A stretch of 64,000 nucleotides of DNA from JANQIO01 sp043585095 (lineage in GTDB: Bacteria; Pseudomonadota; Gammaproteobacteria; Pseudomonadales; Halieaceae): positions 2,046,001 to 2,110,000 of the forward strand of contig CP121321.1 in assembly GCA_043585095.1 (NCBI GenBank), given 5' to 3'. Below the pieces are notes generated by a model that saw nothing but the letters and a program-made list of their open reading frames with translations, ran no database searches and had not been told where the DNA came from. Positions 37,888 to 45,651 of this stretch are shown here, piece by piece (the first letter of the stretch is position 1; each line of letters begins with the position of its first letter). The translations under genes and the position numbers were made by a program.

Positions 37888-38928
37888 TCAGTGCGGGTGC
37901 CGGGCTTTCCAGTTTTGCGGCGAGAGCCCCGTGCGCTGCTTGAAGGCTCGGGAAAAGGCACTAGCATTGCTGTAACCTAGCAATTCAGCAAGCTCGAGTA
38001 CGGAAATTTCCGAGTCACGAATGTACTCCTCGGCGAGCTCCTGTCGCACATCGCCCAACAGCTCTTTGAACGTAACACCGTGCTCGTGCAGAGCGCGCTG
38101 CAGGCTGCGCGGGTGCATTCCCATGCGCCGGCAGGCGCCCTCGAGGTTGCAGTACCGCGAGCCGATGTTCTGTTTGATGTCGCGCCGCAGCCGGGACAAG
38201 AGGTCCTCGTTGGCATCGCCGGGTGCGGCGAACGATTCCAGATGCGATAGCAGCATGCGGTGGACCACCGGATCATGCCCCGGCAGTGGTGTAGTCAGTG
38301 CTTCAGTGGGAAACACCAGCCCGGTAGCGGACTGGTTGAAGCTAACCGGTGCGCCGAAGTAGCGCTCCAGACATCGCGTATCAGCGGGCGCACGATGACT
38401 GAATACTACCTGGCGCAACGAGACGGGCCGATTGGAGACGGCCAGCATGGTCTTGTAAACCGTGACCACAGCGAGGGTCTGCATCTGCATCATGGAGGCG
38501 TCATAGGCTACGCGCGTGCGCCGGACCAGCATCACAAGGTCATCATCGCCCTCCACGCTCCAGGACGCGTAGCCGTTATTCAACATCTGCAGCCGGATAG
38601 CGTCGTCGACGGCGGCGCCGAGAGTGGCGCAGAAGCGAATGAGCTGACCGGCCATGGACCAGCGTGCGGGCGGCTGATGCTTGCCGATGTGAAAGCCGAA
38701 GTGCTCACAGCTGAAGCGCTCCGCGGCGTCGTTGAGAAACGTAACGACCTGATGCAGCGGCAGCATGCCCTCGCCCGTCTGCAACTGCCGCGGACTAACA
38801 CGGCTGACACGCAGAGTCTCTTCCAGATCCACACCCAGTTCCACTGCAGCTTCGAGGCTGCCCTGAAGCAGTCCCGCGGCAATCATCGGCGGATTCTGCT
38901 TATCGTAAGCTGCTTGCAACGTCGCCAA
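37888..38928 (-). CDS. AraC-family transcriptional regulator with N-terminal arabinose-binding-like (DUF/OruR type) domain
   Basis: 346 residues. The C-terminal ~100 residues form the double helix-turn-helix (CRRMGMHPRSLQRALHEHG; SVLELAELLGYSNASAFSRAFKQRTGLSPQNW). The N-terminal ~200 residues resemble the effector domain of OruR/ArgR-type AraC proteins that sense amino acids or their derivatives. It lies upstream of the sox operon on the same strand and is divergent from the cyclophilin-amidohydrolase operon, so it is the likely local regulator of one or both. Confidence 0.9.
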   Translation of the reverse strand: MATLQAAYDKQNPPMIAAGLLQGSLEAAVELGVDLEETLRVSRVSPRQLQTGEGMLPLHQVVTFLNDAAERFSCEHFGFHIGKHQPPARWSMAGQLIRFCATLGAAVDDAIRLQMLNNGYASWSVEGDDDLVMLVRRTRVAYDASMMQMQTLAVVTVYKTMLAVSNRPVSLRQVVFSHRAPADTRCLERYFGAPVSFNQSATGLVFPTEALTTPLPGHDPVVHRMLLSHLESFAAPGDANEDLLSRLRRDIKQNIGSRYCNLEGACRRMGMHPRSLQRALHEHGVTFKELLGDVRQELAEEYIRDSEISVLELAELLGYSNASAFSRAFKQRTGLSPQNWKARHPH

Positions 38929-39039
38929 TCCCGCCCACTCCCTGGCACCAAAAGGTATGCCATCTGTCGCCGAATGATATGACTAAGACGCACTAAAAGG
39001 CTACGGTGCGATTTTTCTGGGGTTAGCGCGCAGGGACAC

Positions 39040-39747
39040 ATGGTAGGAAGTCGAGAGCTGAGCGAACGGGTAGCAGCAGCCATCAAGCGAGGGCTGGGTC
39101 CATACCTTTTGTTTGCGCTCCTCGCCGCCTCCGCGCCAAACAACGCCGAGACGGTAGCGGTACAGCTAGACACACATCTGGGAAACATCACCCTTGCACT
39201 GGATCTGGAGCGGGCTCCGGTTGCGGCGACTTACTTTCTGGGTTACGTGGATCGCGGCCAGTACGATGGCGCGACAATTTACCGCGCAGCTTCACTGGAT
39301 GGTGCGGCCCCGGGACAACTCATACAGGGCGGGCTGCTGCGGGCCGCGCTGACTGCCACGGCACCTGTGGATCTGGCCGCCTACGGTATAGAGGGCCTGC
39401 CGGTATTTGAGACCACAGGACAGAGCGGGCTACTGCATGAACGCGGCACTGTCAGCCTCGCGAGAGACCTCCTCGACAGCGGTGACGCGATTCCGGAGAT
39501 TGTTTTCTACCTTCGGCCGGCACCGCGCATCGACGAGGATGGCATGGACTGGCCCGATCGCCGTGGCTATCCGGCCATCGGGCGCGTGCTCGAGGGCATG
39601 GACGTGGTCGATGCGATTGCCGAGCGCGAGCGCGCTGGTCGAACAACAATCGAGTTTCTGCAGGGTCAGATTCTCAGTGAGCCGGTGCGCATTCTCCGTG
39701 CCAGGCGAATCGCAGTAGTCACAGCAACTGACAATAAACTGGAGTAA
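39040..39747 (+). CDS. Exported cyclophilin-type peptidyl-prolyl isomerase
   Basis: 235 residues with a hydrophobic export segment (about 20-35, YLLFALLAASAPNNA). The domain follows cyclophilin order: VQLDTHLGNITLALDLERAPVAATYFLGYVDRGQYDGATIYRA, GQLIQGG, and the ending GYPAIGRVLEGMDVVDAI. The catalytic Arg region (normally FHR) reads IYRA, and the usual GTG/ARxxDPxSA core is weak, so activity may be reduced. It sits 5 bp before the amidohydrolase and may help fold prolyl substrates or the hydrolase. Confidence 0.82.
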   Translation: MVGSRELSERVAAAIKRGLGPYLLFALLAASAPNNAETVAVQLDTHLGNITLALDLERAPVAATYFLGYVDRGQYDGATIYRAASLDGAAPGQLIQGGLLRAALTATAPVDLAAYGIEGLPVFETTGQSGLLHERGTVSLARDLLDSGDAIPEIVFYLRPAPRIDEDGMDWPDRRGYPAIGRVLEGMDVVDAIAERERAGRTTIEFLQGQILSEPVRILRARRIAVVTATDNKLE

Positions 39748-39752
39748 CCATC

Positions 39753-41081
39753 ATGATGCTTCCCCACTGGGTCATCGTACTGCTTCTCGTGGTCTGCGCA
39801 CCGTTGTGTGCAACGGCTGAATCGAACAGTTCCTCGACTGTGCTCCGCAATGTCCGGGTATTCGACGGTGTCACTGAGAGGCTTTCCGACCAGACCGACG
39901 TTCTGGTTATCGATGGACTCATTGACTCGATCGGGCAAGCATTACCGGTGCCGGTCGGCACGCAGGAGATCGACGCGGAAGGTCGAACCCTGATGCCGGG
40001 GCTGATTAACGCCCATGCGCACGTGATGCTGCAGCTGCCGGTGTGGCAAGCACTGACCTCCGATACCTACATGTTTGCCTACGTCGCTACCGTGGCGGCA
40101 CGGAGTCTGATTGACAACGGCTTCACCAGCATTCGGGACATGAGCGGCAACACATTCTCGCTCAAGCAGGCCATCGATCGGGGGATCTTACCCGGGCCGC
40201 GCATCTTTCCGTCTGGGGCCATGATTTCTCAAACGTCTGGTCACTCGGACCATCGCACTGCGGAGGACCCCTCCCGGCTGCTCGATCCCGAAAGCCGCAG
40301 CGCTCTGGAAAAAGCCGGCATGACGATCGTCGCCGATGGCAAGGAACAGGTTTTGCAAGCTGCACGAGAGAATCTTCGTCGCGGCGCCACCCAGATCAAG
40401 ATTGCGGTGGGTGGTGGAATCTCCTCCTACGCCGACCCTCTGGACGTTACGCAGTTCACCGAAGATGAAATCCTCGCCGCCGTGGAGGCCGCTGCCGACT
40501 GGGGCACCTACGTAGCCGCGCATGTCTATAACAGTAAGGGCGTTCGCCGCGCTGTAGATCTGGGCGTCCGCTCCATCGAACACGCCAACCTCATTGACCG
40601 CGACACGCTCAGATACATGGACAAGCACGATGTGTGGCTGTCGCCGCAGGTGCTGATCTTCCAGCAGGAATTGCAGGGCATGACCCGGGACCAGCTGGCC
40701 AAACAGCAGCAGGCCCTGGATGGCCTCAATAACCTCATGAGCATGGCCAGCGACATGGACTACGGCAACATCGTGTTCGGCTGTGACATCGTCACCTCGC
40801 TGGAGGCACTGGATGGGATCAACCGGGAACTGGTGATCCGCACGCAATGGTTCTCATCCTTTGAGGTGCTGCGCCAGGCGACCTCAAAGGCCGGCAGGCT
40901 GCTCGCCCTCTCCGGGCCGCGCAACCCCTACGGGAAGCTCGGCGTCATCGAGCCGGGGGCCGTCGCCGACATGCTCGTGGTCGACGGCAACCCGCTCGAG
41001 GATATCGCCGTGCTGGCAAGTCCGAAGGAAAACCTGCGCGTCATCATGCAGGGCGGACGGCTGCACAAGAACACGCTGTAA
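39753..41081 (+). CDS. Exported amidohydrolase (imidazolonepropionase/prolidase-like)
   Basis: 442 residues with an N-terminal signal (WVIVLLLVVCAPLCATA). The metal-dependent amidohydrolase core has the HxH pair in LINAHAHV (about residue 88), Lys in ATQIKIAVGGG, His in AAHVYN and SIEHANL, and a late Asp in VFGCDIVTS. The ending ADMLVVDGNPLEDI matches the family. Related enzymes cut N-acyl or Xaa-Pro-type bonds; the real substrate is unknown. It is the second gene after the cyclophilin and diverges from the AraC gene. Confidence 0.88.
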   Translation: MMLPHWVIVLLLVVCAPLCATAESNSSSTVLRNVRVFDGVTERLSDQTDVLVIDGLIDSIGQALPVPVGTQEIDAEGRTLMPGLINAHAHVMLQLPVWQALTSDTYMFAYVATVAARSLIDNGFTSIRDMSGNTFSLKQAIDRGILPGPRIFPSGAMISQTSGHSDHRTAEDPSRLLDPESRSALEKAGMTIVADGKEQVLQAARENLRRGATQIKIAVGGGISSYADPLDVTQFTEDEILAAVEAAADWGTYVAAHVYNSKGVRRAVDLGVRSIEHANLIDRDTLRYMDKHDVWLSPQVLIFQQELQGMTRDQLAKQQQALDGLNNLMSMASDMDYGNIVFGCDIVTSLEALDGINRELVIRTQWFSSFEVLRQATSKAGRLLALSGPRNPYGKLGVIEPGAVADMLVVDGNPLEDIAVLASPKENLRVIMQGGRLHKNTL

Positions 41082-41182
41082 AGTGATGTGCAAACGGCGC
41101 CCGGGAAGGTTACCGAGCCTGTACGTCGTGCCGACGACAACACACGATCAAAGCCCGGAGAACGCTTTAAAAGGAGAGATAG

Positions 41183-41751
41183 ATGACAAGATCAGCACCC
41201 ATTAATCGTCTGCTGTTGATGGCTGTTTTACCCTCGGGTCAACTGCGCACGCAGCAGAGGCACCCAACCCAGCCGCAGTGTTCTGTAGCGAGCAGGGTGG
41301 TAGCTATCGTTCGGTACAGCAAGTGGAAGGCGAGCGCGGAGTCTGCGTGCTGCGTGATGGTCAGGAGGTCGATGCCTGGGGATATTTCCGTGACCATCAC
41401 GCGTCACAAACCGCGGGGAAAACGCCGACTGCGGAAGCCATAGATACGCAGGGAGAGTCGATGAACGGCAAAACACTCACCGGTGTATGGTCACATCAGG
41501 ACGCGGTGAGCGACGACGCTCAGGCGGCTTTGGACTGGGTGCTTGCACAGATGAACAACGCGGCCGGTTTACAGACTGTCCGTGGTGTTTGGACCCAGGT
41601 GGTTGCCGGGCTCAACTACGCCATCGAATTCGAGCTCGATAACGGCGAGGTGTGGCACACCGTCGTGTTCCGCGACCTCGACGGTGAGTTCCACCTGACG
41701 CAGCCGGCACAACTGGGCCCGCGGCCGGACCCCTACCGCCGAAAGGATTGA
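41183..41751 (+). pseudogene. Exported DUF333-cystatin-like two-domain protein, frameshifted in its signal peptide
   Basis: A strong AAGGAGA site precedes ATG 41183, which starts a signal peptide (MTRSAPINRLLLMAV). The frame then leaves. In the next frame the expected FTLGSTAHAAEA follows, so one missing T in the TTTT run at 41226-41229 explains the break. The mature part has a DUF333 domain (NPAAVFCSEQGG, GVCVLRDGQEVDAWGYFR) and then a cystatin-like domain with the signature QVVAGLNY. The second half is intact to the stop at 41751. It may be a secreted peptidase inhibitor; this is inferred from the motif. Confidence 0.72.
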
Positions 41752-41757
41752 CGAGCG

Positions 41758-42057
41758 ATGACCGAAGACAGCAATAACGACTAGAGCTGCGACCACCCGG
41801 ACCCCTGTGGTTGCAGCCCGCCATTGCTGGTTGCCATGGTGGAAACCGCTGCTTTGCAACTGTCCCGCCGGGACTACATCAAGGGCGCCGGCGCATTTTG
41901 GGGAGCGCTCGCCGACACCCCGGGCGCGCAGTCTGGCACAGAGGCCGACGCGATCTATTTCGGTGGGCCGGTACTCACTCTCCTGCTCGGTTTGGGCCGC
42001 GTTCAGGCCCTAGCGGAGCCCTCCCGCATTCGCTTGCGCAGCTATTTGAGTTGGTAG
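41758..42057 (+). pseudogene. Chimeric pseudogene: amidohydrolase N-terminus joined to a DUF885 signal-peptide fragment
   Basis: ATG at 41758 opens MTEDSNND and then an amber codon. The frame continues with a Cys-rich stretch (CDHPDPCGC), a twin-arginine-like SRRDYIKGAGAF, and ADAIYFGGPVLT, the typical opening of YtcJ-type amidohydrolases. Immediately after, LLLGLGRVQALAEPS matches the DUF885 signal peptide of this island (LLLGLGSVQALAESS) at both protein and DNA level. A deletion or recombination between two genes therefore left this stump, which ends at 42057. Confidence 0.62.
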
Positions 42058-42956
42058 TTCAGTTGTCTCACGGTGTTCACTCTCTGGTAAGTGTTTCTGA
42101 CCACCTGGGGGCCGTAGCCAACCAGGTCCGGAAACCGGCGAGGGTCTCGGGACACCACTCCCGTACAACCTGAACATGCCTGGTGACAGGCAACGCGGGT
42201 TCTCTCCTGTGGGAGATGGGTTCCGCGCGGAACCAACAAGCCCGGTCGGGCCCGTCTTGAACTGCATCACCTCCTTTGCGATGTGCTGACGTTGATGTAA
42301 GGGATCGACCGTTGGGTCTCACCCGGAGAATGACCATCAGACTGATGGTCGCGGGCCTGCTGTACCGGTAAGCACGGCAGACCGAGTGCCCTAGCCGGCG
42401 GTATTGAACGGCGGGCGTAGGCCCGATGAGACTCGACCCGGAGATCGGTGTTGGAAGATGGACCGGCTACCTTGCGGTCGTTGCGCAGTTTTTCGGTCCG
42501 GCTGCGCGGATGCCCGGTTTGACCGAAGTCGAGGGTGGACGCCCTCTGCCACTGAACCGCAGTGGCCACGGATCAACCGTATCTGCCCTCAGTGTAGTAA
42601 CACATAATTCGGTAAGCACTGGAGAATTCCGCCCGCAGGCGGCGTGGTTACTGCGTTAGCCGCCCGTGTCACTACCCCGCTTCGCTCGCTAGTGACACGG
42701 GCGGCTAGCGAACGCGGCAGGAAGGCCGCCAGACGAGCTGGCATCCACCTGCTATTGGAGGGTCATTGCGTGCGGTGCTTCAAAAATTAAAGTTGCCATT
42801 CCGGCGCCAGATTGGCACCCCCGCAGAGAGCTGCTGGCGCCTGGCACCACTGCGAAGCCGTTCTCGCGCCGTTATGGAACCAAGCGGTGCCCCTCACGCA
42901 GACAGTCGCCGATATGACTCCAAACGCCCCCGTAGTGACTCGGATTGGCACCATAG
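42058..42956. other. Non-coding stretch of island A with a large inverted repeat
   Basis: About 900 bp without a convincing gene. Small stem-loops (for example ACCATCAG/CTGATGGT near 42332-42350) and GC-rich repeats are visible, and repeated ATTGGCACC motifs occur at 42814 and 42944. The short frames in all six readings lack ribosome sites and family features. A decayed intron, a replication or transfer origin, or gene debris are all possible. Confidence 0.45.
42658..42706. repeat. Perfect 17-bp inverted repeat (hairpin)
   Basis: AGCCGCCCGTGTCACTA at 42658-42674 is exactly complementary to 42690-42706, with a 15-nt loop. The flanks GCGTT and AACGC extend the symmetry imperfectly. There is no T run on either side, so a simple terminator is unlikely; a cruciform or nicking/recombination site is an alternative. 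Confidence 0.8.
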
Positions 42957-43628
42957 TCACGGCACTGAGGGCACGTAGCGGGTTTCCAGCGTTCCGTCCT
43001 GAGAGCGCTTGATCAACGTGGCCAGAAATCCGAGCGGTGAGTGCCTGATCCTGTCCGCCTGCCAGGCCCCGATCCACTCGTCGGCCACCTGCTGCGCCTC
43101 GGGCGGCGCCAGCGCCGATAGCAACCGATGCGCTCCGCGATGCAGTTCCTTATCCAGCCAATCGGGCAGCCGCGCTTCTCGGGCGCCTGTTTCAGAGCAC
43201 GCACGGTAAGTTGTCGTCAGTAATTTGTAGTTGTTGTTTATTAAGTCTGGTTCAGTAGTAAGTAATGCGTCGGGCTTCGCCGTGTCCGGTGGCACCGTAT
43301 CCGGGGGATCCATATCCGGGGAATCCGGAAGCGGTAGCTCCGAAACGATGTAGGTGCCACCGCGGAGCCGACCTTGCGCATCGCGTGTCGGATCGTAGCG
43401 AAGGTAGCCGACCGTGCGCAGTTCCCGAAGCAGTGCGTAGATGCCGTCGCGTTTCAGGTTGCCGCGCTTGATCAGATCCTTGACCAGCACCACCCAGTCG
43501 TCGGGTCGCGACAGCAGGTAGGCGAGCAGCCCGCGCGCTGCCCAGGTCAGGCGCACGTCCTCGACGGTGCGCTTGTCGATGACCAGCCACTGATGCCTGC
43601 GCGGTGCGCGATGAATCTTCTGGCTCAT
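42957..43628 (-). CDS. Helix-turn-helix protein of the island's integration/replication module
   Basis: 223 residues. The N-terminal ~90 residues form a winged-helix domain like plasmid and phage replication proteins (FVVI/WLVIDKRTVEDVRLTWAARGLLAYLLSRPDDW, LIKRGNLKRDGIYALLRELRTVGYLRY). A Pro/Asp-rich linker and a C-terminal helical domain follow. It starts in a 4-bp overlap with the small HTH gene upstream and faces away from the AlpA/integrase genes. A role in island DNA replication or regulation is inferred from the fold and context only. Confidence 0.7.
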   Translation of the reverse strand: MSQKIHRAPRRHQWLVIDKRTVEDVRLTWAARGLLAYLLSRPDDWVVLVKDLIKRGNLKRDGIYALLRELRTVGYLRYDPTRDAQGRLRGGTYIVSELPLPDSPDMDPPDTVPPDTAKPDALLTTEPDLINNNYKLLTTTYRACSETGAREARLPDWLDKELHRGAHRLLSALAPPEAQQVADEWIGAWQADRIRHSPLGFLATLIKRSQDGTLETRYVPSVP

Positions 43629-43785
43629 CGCACACCGCCGCGACTGATGATGTCGGCGACCTCCGTAGCCGGGTAATACACGCGCCGGCCGATCCTGCGG
43701 CCACAGTCTCTAGGGGCGCGAGCCAGCGCGAAACAACACGTACGGGTGCGTGCTTTCCCTCACCTACGCTCGATAACACCGACAC
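43625..43785 (-). pseudogene. Small excisionase-like HTH gene, frameshifted
   Basis: From an ATG at 43783-43785 the frame reads MSVLSSVGEGKHAPVRVV and SRWLAP. The family-like continuation RDCGRRIGRRVYYPATEV then lies in another frame and ends with TGA at 43625-43627, inside the ATGA that starts the next gene. One extra C in the CCCC run near 43719-43722 explains the break. The C-terminal GRRIGRRVYYP motif is typical of small MerR/AlpA-like HTH proteins of integrative elements. Confidence 0.55.
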
Positions 43786-43863
43786 GGGTGAGCCGGGTTT
43801 CCCATTTCACCCGCCTACTGCCCTATCGCACGATTATCGCGTCGCAAACATAAGGGCGGACCC

Positions 43864-44208
43864 ATGAAAGGCGAGGACAACAACCTGCGACTTCCGGCAG
43901 TGCGGTGTCTCAATGAACAGCAGGCCTCGACCTACCTGGGGCTGGGCAGAACCCTGTTCCGTGAAATCGGCCCGCCCCCGTTCAAGATTCGCGCCCGCAA
44001 CCTCTGGGACCGCATTGACCTGGACGCATGGCTCGACGACCATAAACGTCGAGGGCGGGCCAGGGAGGAAAATCTATGGCCCGAGAAAGAGGACTATATT
44101 AGCGCAAGGACTCGCCCTACTGGTGGGTCGACGTCGTCCTCCCCGATGGACGACGCGTATGCCGAAGCACTCGGCTTAGAGACCAGACCGCTGCGACAGA
44201 GTACCTGA
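43864..44208 (+). CDS. AlpA-like DNA-binding protein (excisionase/regulator)
   Basis: 114 residues. The first ~65 form a helix-turn-helix of the AlpA/MerR excisionase type (LNEQQASTYLGLGRTLFREI; RNLWDRIDLDAWLDDHKRRG). The tail (YAEALGLE) resembles relatives that also overlap the start of the following integrase in a different frame. The overlap with the integrase N-terminus is therefore probably original. It would control integrase expression or excision if the element were active. Confidence 0.72.
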   Translation: MKGEDNNLRLPAVRCLNEQQASTYLGLGRTLFREIGPPPFKIRARNLWDRIDLDAWLDDHKRRGRAREENLWPEKEDYISARTRPTGGSTSSSPMDDAYAEALGLETRPLRQST

Positions 44209-45132
44209 TACGCCTCAAGGCAGACGCCTACAACGCCCGGGACCCACGGGAAAAACCGGAGCGGACGTGGAAGGACGCGGTGATGCGCTACCTGGACGAG
44301 TTGGATAACCCCGACCGCCTGGACGAGTGCAAAGCCCATCTGCGACAACTCCATCCGTTTATCGGCGAGCTCGCGCTCAACGAAATTCGCATGGACGCGC
44401 TGCAGCCTTTCATTCGCCACCGCAAGGACGCGGATGGCGTGCCCAACGCTTCGGTCAATCGGGCCTTGGAAATCGTACGGCGGATTCTGCATCTGGCACG
44501 CGATGAGTGGGACTGGATCGATTCGTTTCCGCGGATTCGCATGTTGCGTGAGCCCAAACGCCGCGTGCGTTTTCTCACTCGGCAGGAAGCCGATGCACTA
44601 CTGGAGGCACTACCGGCGCATCTGCGCCCGGTCGTGACCTTTGCCCTGGCCACCGGCTGTCGCATGGGCGAGATTCTGGACCTGGAATGGACGCGGGTCG
44701 ATCTCAAACCGGCGCGTCGCCTGGCTGGAGCATGGCACGACCAAAAACGGCGAGGGCCGCGGCATCCCCCTGAACACGGATGCCACCCTCGCACTGAGAG
44801 CGGTCGAGGGAGAACACGACCGCTGGTGTTTCACGTACCGAGGGCGGCGCATGGATCGCGTCGGATCGGGATGGAAGCGTGCACTCAGGCGCGCGCAGAT
44901 CAGCGAATTTCGGTTCCACGATCTGCGCCACACCTGGGCCAGCTGGCATGTGACCAACGGCACGTCGTTGCAGGAGCTGATGTAGCTCGGCGGGTGGAAG
45001 TCCTACGAGATGGTGCTGCGCTACGCGCATCTGGCACCGGATCATTTGAGTCACGCCGCGGCGCGTATTGAGCGCAGATTGGTAGATATCGTAGAGCCTG
45101 ACTCTACGAAAACTCTACGCTCTGCGTCATGA
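44076..45132 (+). pseudogene. Tyrosine recombinase (integrase) of island A, inactivated
   Basis: The ATG at 44076 opens MARERGLY, then an in-frame TAG, then RKDSPYWWVDVVLPDGRR, the usual N-terminus where that position is normally Gln. The catalytic domain has ATGCRMGEILDLEW. A one-base frameshift follows near 44725-44735, and the rest lies in another frame: EHGTTKNGEGRGIPLN, then RFHDLRHTWASWH. A second TAG (44983-44985) replaces a likely Glu codon before LGGWKSYEMVLRYAHL, which contains the catalytic Tyr. Two nonsense codons plus a frameshift make function very unlikely. It lies 35 bp from tRNA-Arg, as expected of a tRNA-targeting integrase. Confidence 0.88.
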
Positions 45133-45167
45133 AGGTCGAACTGAGGACACTAAGTCCTTGATTTGAT

Positions 45168-45244
45168 TGGCGCGCCCGGGAGGATTCGAACCTCCGACCG
45201 CCTGGTTCGTAGCCAGGTACTCTATCCAGCTGAGCTACGGGCGC
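45168..45244 (-). tRNA. tRNA-Arg (anticodon ACG)
   Basis: A full 77-nt cloverleaf with encoded CCA: acceptor GCGCCCG/CGGGCGC, D-arm AGCTCAGCTGGATAGAGT, anticodon arm CCTGG-CTACGAA-CCAGG, T-arm GGAGG-TTCGAAT-CCTCC. It closely resembles E. coli argV. Because island A is integrated here, the 3' half is probably supplied by the island, while the original 3' half lies at 28359-28407. Confidence 0.97.
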
Positions 45245-45345
45245 TAAAACTATTTCTCTGTAAGCGAGTCTGGCAAGCCAGCGCTATTACTTCCCGAAAG
45301 CATACCATGAAATAAGACCTTGGGCTGCTCGTCGCGAGGGGGCGT

Positions 45346-45374
45346 AATATAGGGGTCAGCCTCAGCCTAGTCAA
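45346..45374 (-). promoter_or_regulatory. Sigma-70 promoter for tRNA-Arg
   Basis: Minus-strand -35 TTGACT (45369-45374) and -10 TATATT (45346-45351) with a 17-bp spacer and a GC-rich discriminator (ACGCCCCC), typical of stringently controlled stable-RNA promoters. The start would lie about 95 bp before the mature tRNA, implying a processed leader. Confidence 0.7.
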
Positions 45375-45414
45375 GGGCTTGGACAGGCTTCTCGGCGTCT
45401 GTTAAAACAATTAA

Positions 45415-45651
45415 ATGGATATGGAACGTCTCAAATCAATGATGCCCAATCGGGTGTTTAACCGGCGCGTACGCAAGGCTGCGATTCGCCGCGTGCGCAA
45501 AGACCTGATACTACACGGCAAGTCTGAGAGCGAACTGAGCCAGGATGAATTGGAGTATCTGGTTGCAGACGCGGAAACCGATGTGAAAAGCGACCTTCAG
45601 AAGGCCGGATTGCTGGGCGCCCTGGCCTTGCTAGGCATCGGTGGGCTCTGA
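45415..45651 (+). CDS. Small basic protein of unknown function
   Basis: 78 residues (MDMERLKSMMPNRVFNRRVRKAAIRRVRKDL...). The N-terminal half is strongly basic and helical, the middle acidic, and the C-terminus a short hydrophobic Gly/Leu segment (LLGALALLGIGG). The stop overlaps the next ATG by one base (TGATG), so the pair is translationally coupled. I do not recognise the family. Confidence 0.65.
   Translation: MDMERLKSMMPNRVFNRRVRKAAIRRVRKDLILHGKSESELSQDELEYLVADAETDVKSDLQKAGLLGALALLGIGGL

Larger units (their letters stand above)
28359..45244. mobile_element. Island A: ~16.9-kb integrative island in tRNA-Arg(ACG), now immobile
   Basis: Bounded by a tRNA-Arg 3' half (28359-28407) and the intact tRNA-Arg (45168-45244). 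A tyrosine-integrase pseudogene lies directly beside the intact tRNA, with an AlpA-type gene and HTH genes next to it. The cargo is a sarcosine oxidase operon with transporter, hydrolases and regulator. The integrase has two in-frame amber codons and a frameshift, so the island can no longer move itself. Its interior appears more GC-rich than the flanking genes. Confidence 0.75.

Noticed and set aside
37888..39040. AraC gene as part of the sox operon transcript
   Set aside because: It is upstream of the TonB receptor on the same strand with a 197-bp gap containing the receptor's own leader, so a separate transcript is more likely, though read-through is possible.
42787..43077. 96-residue minus-strand frame next to the island HTH gene
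   Set aside because: The N-terminal third overlaps the HTH gene out of frame, no ribosome site is seen at internal starts, and no family is recognised.
41758..45132. Recoding of TAG as a sense codon in island A
   Set aside because: The same genes also carry frameshifts and a deletion fusion, so decay is simpler. Intact genes of the island show no internal TAG.
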